DNA of 64,000 nucleotides, taken from assembly GCA_017607445.1 (NCBI GenBank), contig JAEVHH010000004.1, forward strand, positions 2,604,001 through 2,668,000. Direction: 5' to 3'. The DNA is from Histoplasma ohiense (taxonomy: Eukaryota > Ascomycota > Eurotiomycetes > Onygenales > Ajellomycetaceae). A program made the translations under genes and the position numbers. The notes beneath the pieces were generated by a model. That model searched no databases, was not told the origin of the DNA, and saw nothing but the letters and a program-made list of their open reading frames with translations. Shown here piece by piece: positions 35,001 through 45,068 of this stretch (positions within the stretch are counted from its first letter, which is position 1; every line of letters begins with the position of its first letter).

Positions 35001-35646
35001 ATGTAAGCTCATTCTTTCTTCTACACAGATACAACTTAGAGATTCTGAACTTCCTCAAGACTCCTCAAGAAATCACATACATCCACAGCCTCATACAGAC
35101 AGCAGAGAACATCATGAGCAAGCTGAAGAAGATCTGTGAATGAACAGAAGCTTCAATGATCAGCATTCAGCAAAATTATAAGAATCAAGCAAACATCAGA
35201 AGAAGTTCTGTGACTCAATATCATGTAGAAGACAAAGTCTGACTGAATCTCAAGAACATAAGAACAGATCACCCCTCACATACACTAGATTACCATCACA
35301 TCAAATATACAGTGAAGGAAGTGCTAGACATATATGATTATCAACTTGACACTCTGTCTGACATTCACAACATCTTTCATACAAATCTGCTCCGACCCAC
35401 AGCTGAGAATCCATTCCCCTCACAGAGAACCTCTGATTGACAGCCACTCATCATTGTAGAAGAAGACAATGAACTTGAGTGGGAAATCAAAGCAATTCTT
35501 GATGATAGAACCAACCACCACTGCTGTGAATACCTCATCAAATGGATAGAATACAATCATCTGATCTGGGAACTCACATCTGTCTTGAAGGACACCACTG
35601 CCCTCGACACCTACAAGTCCTCACTCACTCTGATAGAGGGGGATAA
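32081..35646 (+). pseudogene. Retrotransposon pol remnant with chromodomain
   Basis: One long frame with many TGA stops. Protease has IDSG (Asp at 32147-32149). The reverse transcriptase shows FCVDYQELNKIT (near 32910) and the catalytic box as YIDN at 33215-33226, where YxDD is expected, so an active-site Asp is lost. RNase H has ILKTDASDY (near 33660) and FEIVTDHKNLEYF. Integrase shows a C-X2-C zinc part (CNCDHC, near 34489), a first catalytic position reading VN where VD is expected, SDRDSQF for the second Asp, and TDEATER for the Glu. The C-terminus (about 35446-35630) is a chromodomain, with ELEWEIKAILDDR and EYLIKWIEYNHLIWEL. Polyprotein functions were reverse transcription and targeted integration; several catalytic residues are gone. 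Confidence 0.9.
35635..35646 (+). other. Polypurine tract
   Basis: AGAGGGGGATAA abuts the 3' LTR, the expected place for plus-strand primer formation in LTR elements. Confidence 0.8.
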
Positions 35647-36117
35647 TGTGATGGGTTAGCATCTGTTAGTAATTAACTTACACAATCAACTCCCCTTCTG
35701 CACCCACTCATTTCTGACTATTGTGATCTCATATAACCCTCAACATTCTTCTGCTCTGTGCTCTGCACTCACATAGTCTCTAATGATTCTTCCATGTAGC
35801 TTCTTACATTCTCCCACTCTGTGTTCCATGCTTGTGTAGTCTCTAACAATTCTTCCACATAGCCCTCAATGATTCCTCCACCCCATGTTCCACACTCACA
35901 TAGCTTCTAATGATTCTTATGTGTATCTCTTAATGTTCTTCCACTCCACACTCCACTGTGGAGCAGCTTCTGATATTCTTCCACTCTGAACTTTCTTCTA
36001 TAAGAACCTTCTTCATATGACCTTTTCTTCTGATTTCTTTTCTCTTTCTTTCCTTAATCAATTCGTAATCTGTAATTAGAATAGTACCAAATCGTTAATC
36101 GAAGTACGCCCGTTACA
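35647..36117 (+). repeat. 3' LTR
   Basis: 471 bp, starting TGTGATGGG and ending TTACA. Differences from the 5' LTR are mostly transitions. Its last 60 bp keep five CG dinucleotides that read CA or TG in the 5' LTR. Confidence 0.95.
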
Positions 36118-36122
36118 GAAAC
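36118..36122. repeat. Right target site duplication GAAAC
   Basis: Exact copy of the left GAAAC at 30163-30167, directly after the 3' LTR. Confidence 0.9.
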
Positions 36123-36296
36123 TGTTCAAATATATTAAGAAAATGAGAATCTCCACACACTGAGCAGAGACACATGAAATGAGTATATTAATGAATATAT
36201 ATAGATTGTAATAAATGTAGAGAAGAGTATAAAAAATATAAATATAATAGAAAACATCTGTAAAGAAAAGAATAAAGATTAATATCAGAGCTGTAT

Positions 36297-36693
36297 TATA
36301 ATAGATTAATATATCTATTAGTAGTTAATTTATATAATTAATTTCTTTTCTGTATCTATTTATTATTTATACAATCAACTTCTCTTCTGCATCTATTTAT
36401 TTCTATTATTATATTTTATACTTGTATATAGTCTCTAATAATTTTTCTGTGTAATTTCTTCTATTTCATACTTTACATTTATATAATTCTAATAAATTTT
36501 TTATATAATTTTTAACATTTTTCTGTTCTGTATTTCACTGTGAGACAGCTTTTTTTATTCTGATTTTTTTTCTATAAGAATTCTCTTTGTACAAATTTTT
36601 CTTCTGATTTTTTTCTTAATCAATTCATAATCTGTATTTAGAATAGTGCTAGATTGTTAATTGAAGTACACAACAGTCTGTATACTTATTACA
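36297..36693 (+). repeat. Degenerate solo LTR of the same family
   Basis: About 397 bp aligns along its length with the flanking LTRs: a start like TATAATAGATTAA for TGTGATGGGTTAG, then the ACAATCAACTTCTCTTCTGC block, a CTATAAGAATTC promoter segment, TTAATCAATTCATAATCTG and a TTATTACA end. It is flanked by TGTAT (36292-36296) and TGTAC (36694-36698), a 4/5 target duplication differing by one transition. More decayed than the full element. Confidence 0.8.
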
Positions 36694-36714
36694 TGTACAG
36701 AGAGCTGTTCAATC

Positions 36715-37139
36715 TGTTGAGAGGATTGAATTGAGTGATTTGTATTCTCTATATTATCATGATACTGATGATGATTGAGCTCTTCTGCTCTAGTGATCTA
36801 ATAGATTATGAGTCTGTGTAAGCATGACTGCTACAGAGTGTGTCAACATGCTATCACAGATTCAAATCAGATCAAGATCAGAAGAATATCCCTTACTAAT
36901 ACACATTCTCTTACCAAGATGAAGAAGATTGGTGATTAGACACTCAGGAAAACCTCAGATCATCAAAAATCAATGACAGTAGAGTAGTGAAACTTAGAAA
37001 GAGTCAGATTTCCTCAGCTGACTGAATGATAGAGTGGATCTGAGAAGAGGTGTTGAGGGGATTGAATTGAGTGATTCATACCCTCTATATCATCACAGCA
37101 CTGATGGTGATTGAGCTCTTCTGCCCTAGTGATCTAATA
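36715..37139 (+). repeat. 89-bp direct repeat pair
   Basis: Positions 36715-36803 and 37051-37139 are copies of equal length (89 bp), starting TGTTGAG and ending GATCTAATA, and differing only by transitions as far as I can align them. The 247 bp between them is AT-rich and has no identified content. The second copy ends at the right edge of the AT-rich island. Confidence 0.85.
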
Positions 37140-38056
37140 CAATCCATTCATGGATTTGATGGGGTTCACGTGATATCACATGAGGTCACGTTACAGTATT
37201 TTTTTCAGAGAAAAAGTTGGTTTTTCTATAATATAAAGAGAGATATCGACAGGATGTACGGAGTATTATATCCGCAATGCTGTAGGGGTAGGAGGCAGAA
37301 AACATATTTTCATGTCATCTGTCGTATTTATTGTTCCGATGGCTTTCTTTTCTTTTTCTCTCCCCCTCTCTCCCCTGGGATTTCAGCTCGCTCTTATGTG
37401 ATATGTCAACTTCCTTTGCCAATAGTTAGCTGCGGATTCAATGATCTATTCGTCTTCTACAGATTCCTACGTATCAAGGAGATAACTAGTGAAAACCCTC
37501 TGAAACGTATTGGGACTTTCTTGTCTTGGCTTTCCTGGTTTTATTTATTTACTTGTTTATTTATTTATCATTATTATTTCAAATAAAGCACAGGCAAGGC
37601 AACCCCTGCTCTCTGTTCTGCCCGGCAAGATGGCAAGATGGCAAGATGCGCGCGATTCGATTCGAATTTGTCTCGAGAGGCCACTTGTGTGCAACACTTC
37701 CGCTTTGATTTTCAACGGCGGGAGGGTCTGGTCTGTCTTGCAGTGACAGATTGCATTAGGGGAAGGGGAACCTGGTTCAATTTTCGTCGTTCCTTTCTGA
37801 TGTGCAAGGCGGTGAACACACGCAGACATAGTACATAATAATAGTAGTAGTGTTTACTATATTAGTTGCTGGAGGTGGACCTTGTATATATAGAGCGCGC
37901 AGGATACATACATATATATCTATCTATATACATCAACTTCCCCGAGCGAATGAAGCACTCCTGTTGGCAGGCGTCGTCACGCATTCGGAATTTGTTTCAG
38001 AGGAAACGAGCGAGCCATGCGAGAGGGGAAGGGGGTGGGGTGGGGTGGGGTGGGGA

Positions 38057-38098
<42 letters not shown>

Positions 38099-41000
38099 CC
38101 TAACTATCTCTTGCTTGCCCTTGCCGCCATGTTGACGGGCAAGGCTGACAACATGAAAGACATCAAGACGGGTTGCGAAACAAACTAATATCCTCAAGTT
38201 ATTTTGATAGTTCACGTGGCATTCTAGCGAGCAACCTTTCGGGATGCCAACAGGCAACGTATTTATTTTATTTTATTTAATTTTATTATTTTATTTATTT
38301 TTTTTTTTTTCGTTGACGCCATCGTCTTCTGAATAATACGGGGTGAGGATTTGCTCGACGACGCCTTCAGTAGATGGAATCATGCAATCATTGCCATCAT
38401 AGTTTCCCACTCTGCAAGGATCCAGATCGCCCAAAATTCGGGCCCCGAGAGCCTCATGTCGTTGCCATCATCAACAACGTCTAATGCAGCAATTTGCGCT
38501 GCAGGTGTTGGACGATCCTCTCGCTAGGACTCGACCACACGTAATGACGATACGATGGTATTGGAAGTGGTAATGGTAATGGTAATGGTACTGTGTCTCC
38601 GTATTGTATCGTATCGCCATACATTACAGCCCCGCGTCTAGCGCCAAATATCTCCCTCCCCACTCACCTAAGGAAGGGTACCTAAGGTACATGTAATCTG
38701 TACTCCGTTCTTGAACATCGCGTCCACCCGCGCCGGAACGCTCTTCCACCCGCATTTAGCGTCCCGCAGCCAGCCAATGGACGCACACGCCAGAGACGCC
38801 AATGCAAACTCTCTCCGGGACGCAAAGTCTGGTTCTGGCGGCGAATCGAAAAGCTTTTCTTTGTGCATCACTTGGATACTTTGGCCATTGATTGATTGAT
38901 TGAGTACTTATTGATTGCGATCAAAGGGAGTTGCGTCACGGTGGATTTTAATCTTTGGGTTCTTTCTTTCTTTCTTTCTTTCTTTTCCTGTTTGCGTTTT
39001 CGTTTTTGATGGGGGGGGGAGCGTGTTTTCGGCAAGAGTTGCTTTCCGGCGACTAAGACGTGTATGTATCATTACACCATATCAGATGTGACGGGAGGAG
39101 AATATCCTTTTCATCGAAGAGGTGTCAAAAAGGGCCTCCTGCATTTCCGGAATCTTCCATCGCACAATCGCCTGCCACAGAGCGGCAGAGCTCCCGCAAC
39201 CGCAGGGCTTTTGCCGCCTGGTGCCCTCGACCGCCTCGGGGTGATGGCGTTGGAATGGCTTGGATCCCAATCTGTCGGATTGCTACAAGGTTCCCTATTT
39301 TTCCCGATTTGCTCCATATCGGTGCCTACGGCTTGATTTCCCCCCTTCCTCCCCACTGCTGAAAAATTCTTTTGTTCGGACAGGCTGAAATTGGTGAGGT
39401 GAGCTTGTACTGTAGTTTGCGCGGCTGTGATGCGATGCGACGCGCGAGCGCAAAGACGGCTAGCTGGGCTATTCGGCCTGTCATAAATAATGAATGGCCC
39501 TGAATGAAGTTGATCTTGATCCAAATCCCGATCTCGCGACAGATGACAGCTGCATGTTTCGCTCTGTTCCTGCGGGGACGACGGAACATGCGCTGCACTG
39601 CGCTGCGCTACGTCTACTGCAAAAATTGATGCATTGAAGTCCCCGATTCGATTCGACGGGTGACGGGTGGGGTGTGGGGGATGGGTGGAACTCGCGCAGT
39701 AAAAAGCGTGGATTTCATAGGACGACACTCTTGAAACAGAGGCTGGGAAGAGAGAAACATTTTAGGCCATGGGCATCAACGAGCCTTGGAAGCGAGGTCG
39801 CGGCTGATGAATCGGAGCTCCTGTTTTGCCCTCCGGGGACGCCCCCACTGCAAGACATCAGGGGGTGTGATTTTCTTTCCTTTTCTTTGTTTTTGTTTCC
39901 CTCCAGGATAGAGAGATATATATATATATATACAGATGTATATATATATCTATTCATTTTCAATTTTATATATATATATCAAGACAAGCGCGCTCCGCCC
40001 TAGGTCCATATTTACCATTGGCAAAGGAAAACTGCAGTGATCCGCGTGACACAATCTCCTCAGGAGTCTGTTACAGTTCAATACAAACACCCGAAGCAGT
40101 CAAGCAATGCACGGATGCGATGTCTATCAATTCTTCTCCACAAAGCTTGCTGCGTATTTTACTTCCTCCTTGTGCATCTGTTTTTCAAACCCATCTGAGC
40201 TGCTTCTTCTTTACGCAAGCTCACCGAGAGGACGGTCTATTGGAGATGGAGAAGTCTAATCAGCCGACGAAGCCATCAGACATAGAAGTTCTCTTGATTC
40301 CATTTTCCATTCTTTTCTGTTCGATTATTTGCTTTTTTTACTCTTGGCCAAGGGGGGGCGTTGTGTCGTTGGTTTTCATTAGTTGAATCCAAATCTTGGA
40401 TCCCGAACGCTTGTTGTAGCGCTCCACGCTACGGAACACTAATTATACAACTTCGCCGAAGTTCACCCATTCTGGTTTCAGCTTCCTCGAAGAAGTCTGC
40501 CATATCCAATTTGTTCAACTCTTGCCCTGCTTGGACAATAGCTGAGAAAACCCTCTGAATTTTTACTAAGGGGGAGATGGACGAAACTCAAGCCAGAACT
40601 AGTGGATTGAGCGCTCCGGGGATTGAGAAACATGTCTATCTCTTGTCCTATGTATGCCATGTTTGTGCTCAGGCCCATCAGGGTGGTTAGGAAGGGCCAA
40701 ATCATGAAAGGCAGAATGCCCATTGCGTGGATGCCTGAGGTAACCGATGGCTCTGTTTATAAGGGAGGGTAGATTCCTACTCAAAGTGGTAAGAGATTTG
40801 CTGCTCCATTCTATATTTTACTTCACGAAGCATGGCCACTTTGGGTACCGCTTTTTCCTCTCAACTTGCTGGCGTTTTCTGCCACGCAGGTTTGAGTAAA
40901 TATGCACGCACGCACACACCCACCTCATCACCTTTCAAGTGGACTGAAATAGTTGCAATCACCCTGAGGTTCAGCATGCGGACTCCTTCTCTTATTCTTG

Positions 41001-41360
41001 ACCAACTGGAGAGGATGTCTGGCAAACCATCCTCTTCCTCTCCTGATGTGAGCCAGGTTTTTCAGCCTGGTTCAAGTGGGTCGACTCGCCAAACCTCACC
41101 GGAATGATCACCATCACCCTGGGTCTAAAACATTCCCCCTTACCCATTCTCAGCTGGAGGATGGCTCTACAGGAGAGGCAGCCTAGTATCAGCCAGGACT
41201 TTCTTTCAGTTTGGCTCTGCCTTATGCCCAGTTGGTGTTTCTGTGTTTGTTTCTCTTGTCTGATATCTTGTCAAATCCACGCTATTTCCAGTGCTTCCTG
41301 CCTTTTTGCCTGTACCATTGACGGCCTCGATCATTGAAGCTCAGAGGAACACATGCTGCC
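37140..41360. other. Gene-poor region with simple repeats
   Basis: No intact gene is supported. Contents: a TCACGTGATATCACATGA palindromic stretch at about 37167, a TACGGAGTA 9-mer at 37258-37266, a GGGGT tandem at about 38031-38055 directly followed by a TGTC tandem (38058-38099), a TTTTA-rich tract at 38261-38310, a TTCTT tract near 38963, and AT repeats near 39920-39980. A minus-strand fragment near 40550-40440 reads QAGQELNKLDMADFFEEA, helical and possibly a gene relic, but unidentified. Confidence 0.5.
38031..38099. repeat. Compound minisatellite GGGGT then TGTC
   Basis: About five GGGGT units are followed within 2-3 bases by about ten TGTC units. The first half could form a G-quadruplex on the plus strand. 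Confidence 0.9.
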
Positions 41361-43000
41361 ATGGACGCTATTACACAGGTTTCGGATATAACCTCTTATT
41401 CCGATGATACCACCGGGAACAATATGATTACTAATAGCAACTCTGACAATGGCCTGGATGACTCTAACCTGAAGCAGAGCGGTTATTGCGAGCCCATAAG
41501 CCACCTCCACCCCCGCCGGAGCAGTACCTCCAGGAAGAGGTAGAGGTCAATACTTCGCATCTCCGGCAGCGCCGCTATAAGTCTGCGACTACAAAGGTGA
41601 TTGATCATGCTAGCGATTACTGGGAACGGTATGGTTGTTCAGGCAGGTTCTAGTGTATCCTGCTAACATTGGCAAAGATACCGTGCCCATATCAAGCGAG
41701 ATATATCGTACGCCTTTGGAACTCTCTCAGCACCGTCGCTGAAAGGCTTTCTGAGCTGGGCCTGTGACCAGTGTTATGGGAAAGATGGTCGAAAGATTCC
41801 CCAGCCATCCCATTGATGTTTTAATCATCGCGCAGGCTCAGGATGTGATCGCCTTAGTTATTGACAAAAAGAAACTTAGTCAGGGGGAGCGTCCAAAGGG
41901 CACCATTGTATGTTGACAATCTTGCTGAGTTCACACGCATGATGTTGGCTACTACCAACATGCTCTTCCTCATTGGACAACTGCAGATCCAGCTTATCTT
42001 GTTTTGTCATCTTGCTGGAATAGTTAACAGGAAACCGGCCAGAAGCTCTGCTGGAACTCCACTACCAACACCTTCAGCTAACCCTCATTCACAATCCCCT
42101 TGGCGGCCCTCCACAGTTGACCATCAAATTCAATGCTGAATTTACCAAGGGATACCTTGGAACGAAGGACCAGTATGAAGCTCTTTGCTGACTGAATAGC
42201 TTCTTCTGCTAACTTCTGATGCAGAAACACATTTTGACCTCCGGAGATCATCTTTGATCGCCACACTCATTTTTAGCCCTCATGTTTTTCTCCTTGGCAT
42301 GCTATTTCACATCAAGGCCTTTAAATCCCCACTAATCACTGGTCCTGAGACACTCTATGACCTGGGAGTTTTCAACTGCCTAATTCAGCAGAAGGTGCCT
42401 CTCCGGAACAACCTTGATGACAAGTTTGTCTTTTGTCAAGCAGTACGCGAAGGCGATGCTGTTCATCTGGTCCATTAATTAAAGCTTGGCTCCTCTTTGT
42501 GAGGTATAGGATGAAGAAGTGTGGAGAGATTACTGGGTTTGAGGATGCTACAAAGCCATATGTCCTCCATGACAATGCAGCCAAGACGCCGAACGAATGC
42601 CGTAGGTTGCTTTATGGCAACATATCTCACCAGCTACCATTTCTAACCAAGCACTATGAACAGCAGATGTCAGTGATTCACTCCAAAACTTGATCCTTCA
42701 GCACTCCAGTATAGATACCTTCCTCAAGCACTCTCTGGACCACAATATCACCACAGATGTCCTCAACATCTACCATGGTCTCAACCCTCAGAGGGCCACT
42801 GATGCAACTAGCTTCTTCAATGAGCTAGTCTATCAACCCACGGCACCCGTGGAAGCTAACTCTGGCGCAGTCCAAGTCAGTCAATGGCCAGCCCATGATC
42901 ACGGCATTGACTCGAAGGGTGGAAAAACTCAAGCAGCCGCATAATTCTGCCCGAGGAACTCCCAGATACAAAGCAAGAGATAGCAATTGGGATGTTATCT
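41361..43000 (+). pseudogene. Decayed DUF3435 tyrosine recombinase (Starship captain family)
   Basis: Fragments in all three frames line up in the order of DUF3435 (PF11917). N-terminal: LRQRRYKSATTKVIDHASDYW (from about 41516), then across a 49-bp putative intron (about 41631-41679, donor GTATGG, CTAAC branch point) YRAHIKRDISYAF and FLSWACDQCYGKDGRKIP (to about 41810). Core: LYVDNLAEFTRMMLATTN, QIQLILFCHLAGI, LTLIHNPLGGPPQLTIKF, EFTKGYLGTKD, FSPHVFLLGMLF. C-terminal: GEITGFEDATKPY, LILQHSSIDTFLKHSL, and TRRVEKLKQPHNSARG (to about 42980). At least three frameshifts and several stops break it. Two expected catalytic positions are altered: Arg to His at 42568-42570 and the presumed nucleophile Tyr to Ser at 42732-42734. 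The intact enzyme moves giant Starship elements by site-specific recombination. The start at 41361 (MDAITQ) is approximate. Confidence 0.85.
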
Positions 43001-44015
43001 TGGGTACCGTGAGAAGGATGTAGGCAAGGCGTATGTTTTCTTGCTCAGGATTCGAGCTCGTGATGCTGACTGTTCGATTGGGTTGCTTTCCGCTCTGATG
43101 AGATTCTCGATTGGGCTCCGACTCAGTTCAGATGAGCTTCAGGGAACGAAAGCCCTCGAAGCCAACTGGCGCCAAGCAGCTATCTATAGTCAACGACACA
43201 TACAGTTATGAGAAGCAGGAGGAGACGTCTCGAACTGGACATAAAGAGAGAGCCTTCCTTTGTTCAGCTGTAAAGGTTCTGGCGGAGGAGACCAAGTTTG
43301 GTATACCCGCAACGAAGCGCGTGCTTTTGTCCTTCGAAGCTCTGTCTACGCAGGATGATCAGCTGGATAGTAGTAGGCGCATTAAACATTCATCCGCTGC
43401 AACTAGCATTGTGCAACCCTACCAGATGATTTCAAACTCAAGGGGTTGTCTACCATCCGTCACCAAGTTAGCCTGACTGACCGCTAGTGTGTGTACAGAA
43501 AGTTACTCGAATACTATTTGAATACTATTCGAATATTCGTATTCCGTTCACACCCTGCTGACGGCCGGGGTTTGATCCCATCACCCCAATTGCCCGATTC
43601 TAACTCATCCCGATTTTTTTGGCGATTCATTTCGGTTATCCTGTGTCCGGAAAAGAACTAAACCACCTTTCAGCTCCCCTTTTGAGGCATACTGTCTAAG
43701 TTCAATCATTATAAAAATTATATATATGTATATATATATAATACAATTTCTTAAAGATTCGATCATAAAAAGCCCCTCGAGGCAAGGAAGTATCTTGTAC
43801 TGATGTGGTATATGATTGGCTACTAATACCCCTTCTCGTGGCCCTTGAGCTGTCGTCTCCTAGCGCGGTCGGTTGTCACTCGTGGGGTCAGCTGAGGTGT
43901 AGTCTCCCGGACTTATGCCTTCTCGTACTCATAAGGCCGGAGCGGTGTCAGTATCAGATCAGGATGAAAATAAAAGCCCGTTAACCAACTTCCCCGCCAA
44001 TCTTCCAGACACACA
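43001..44015. other. Between captain relic and dehydrogenase; short tandem
   Basis: A plus frame at 43111-43476 might be a downstream relic but has no recognised motif. At 43508-43539 lie CGAATACTATT, TGAATACTATT and CGAATATTCG in tandem. AT repeats occur at about 43720-43740. The last 150 bp should hold the promoter of the dehydrogenase copy. Confidence 0.45.
43508..43539. repeat. Short tandem of GAATACTATT units
   Basis: CGAATACTATT (43508-43518), TGAATACTATT (43519-43529) and CGAATATTCG (43530-43539, palindromic) lie head to tail, giving an 11-bp period. Possibly an element edge; unproven. Confidence 0.8.
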
Positions 44016-45068
44016 ATGGCCAACCCGCTCATTAGTAATCACCTTGGCAAGAATGCCAAGTACACCCAAGCCTTCTTAGAGCAGAATGGGCCCGGAGACG
44101 CTCGACCTACAGCTCTTGACATTCTCAGGGACAACGACCGGATCGGTACCATGAAGGACAAGGTGAGCATTGCTGCTGTTGGAAAATGGACCTCAGGTCT
44201 TTCTTCTCACTGGATCCTATGGAGGAATTGGCATTGAAACTGGTCGTGCCCTCGCCGCAACTGGTGGTAAAGTGTATTTTGGCGTTCGTGACTTTGGGGA
44301 AAGGAAGCTCTGAAAGAGATCCTCGAACCCGATCGTGTGGAGCTTCTTGAGCTGGACACTGGCTCAGTGGAAAGCGTCCGCACCGCGGCCAAGGCCTTTT
44401 TGTCCAAGTCGACCCAGCTCAATGTCCTGGTCAACAATGCAGACATCATGGCATGCCCAGCGGCCAAGACAGCGGATGGCTTCGAGTCGCAGCTTGTAAT
44501 CAACTATCTCGGCCACTTCCTTCTTTACAAGCTACTCGAGCAGACGCTATTGTCCAGCTCCACGCCCGAGTTCGCATCCCGCGTCGTCAACGTCGCTTCC
44601 GCTGGCCATCACATGAGTTCCGTCGTCCTCGACAACATTAACCTTGATGCTGAGTACGAGGCGTGGAAGGCATACGGCAATGCCAAGACGGCTTGTATTT
44701 GGATGACGAACGAGATTGAGCGCCGATACGGTTCCAAGGGTCTGCATGGCCTCTCATTGATGCCAGGCGGTGTTGCCACAGGCCTGCAGCGCCACCTCGA
44801 CCTGGAAACGTTGAAGCAGTGGGGTTCGAGTGAGCCCGCGCAAAAGTATGTCAAGAGCCCAGCACAGGGCGCCGCCACGACCATGACGGCTGCAATCGGC
44901 AAGGAATGGGAAGGCAAGGGTGGTGTCTACCTGGAGGATTGCCAGGAAGCTGGCCCGATCCCCGAGGGCGGCACACTGGCGGTCGGTGTTGCACCACACG
45001 CGTTCGATCCAGAGGGCGAAAAGAAGTTGTGGGCTTTGTCTCTTATGATGTTGAACGTGTCAGAGTAA
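44016..45068 (+). pseudogene. Short-chain dehydrogenase/reductase, frameshifted
   Basis: The product is an SDR of about 330 residues. Exon-like block 1 (44016-44162) ends MKDK; after a 34-bp segment (44163-44196) bounded by GTGAGC and CAG the protein continues VFLLTGSYGGIGIETGRAL, the TGxxxGxG nucleotide site. Near 44300 the frame slips by one base inside GGGGAAAGGAAGC. From 44307 it continues ALKEILEPDRVELLELDTGS and runs to TAA-adjacent stop at 45068 with the catalytic Y-X3-K (YGNAK, Tyr 44673-44675, Lys 44685-44687). The conserved NNAG reads NNAD (GAC at 44442-44444), a G to A change. It would have been an NAD(P)-dependent oxidoreductase of secondary or xenobiotic metabolism type. Broken by the frameshift and a mutated NNAG motif. 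Confidence 0.85.

Larger units (their letters stand above)
30168..36117 (+). mobile_element. Full-length mutated Ty3/gypsy chromovirus
   Basis: A 5950-bp LTR retrotransposon bounded by two 471-bp direct LTRs (30168-30638 and 35647-36117) and a 5-bp target duplication. In order it holds a repeat-bearing leader, gag with a zinc knuckle, protease, reverse transcriptase, RNase H, integrase and a C-terminal chromodomain, which places it in the chromovirus branch (Tf1/sushi-like by its primer binding site). Nearly all frames carry in-frame stops, mostly TGA at positions expected to be Trp or Arg, and CG dinucleotides are almost absent, as expected from cytosine deamination of repeats. The LTRs differ almost only by transitions. 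It is inactive as read. Confidence 0.95.

Noticed and set aside
29000..36000. CRISPR-like or satellite array in the AT-rich island
   Set aside because: No regular repeat-spacer pattern; repeats are explained by LTRs and the 89-bp pair.
38037..38257. 86-residue frame with Thr-Asp-Arg-Gln repeats
   Set aside because: It is the translation of the TGTC minisatellite.
43560..43600. tRNA-like B-box (GGTTTGATCCC)
   Set aside because: No A-box, acceptor stem or anticodon arm can be drawn around it.
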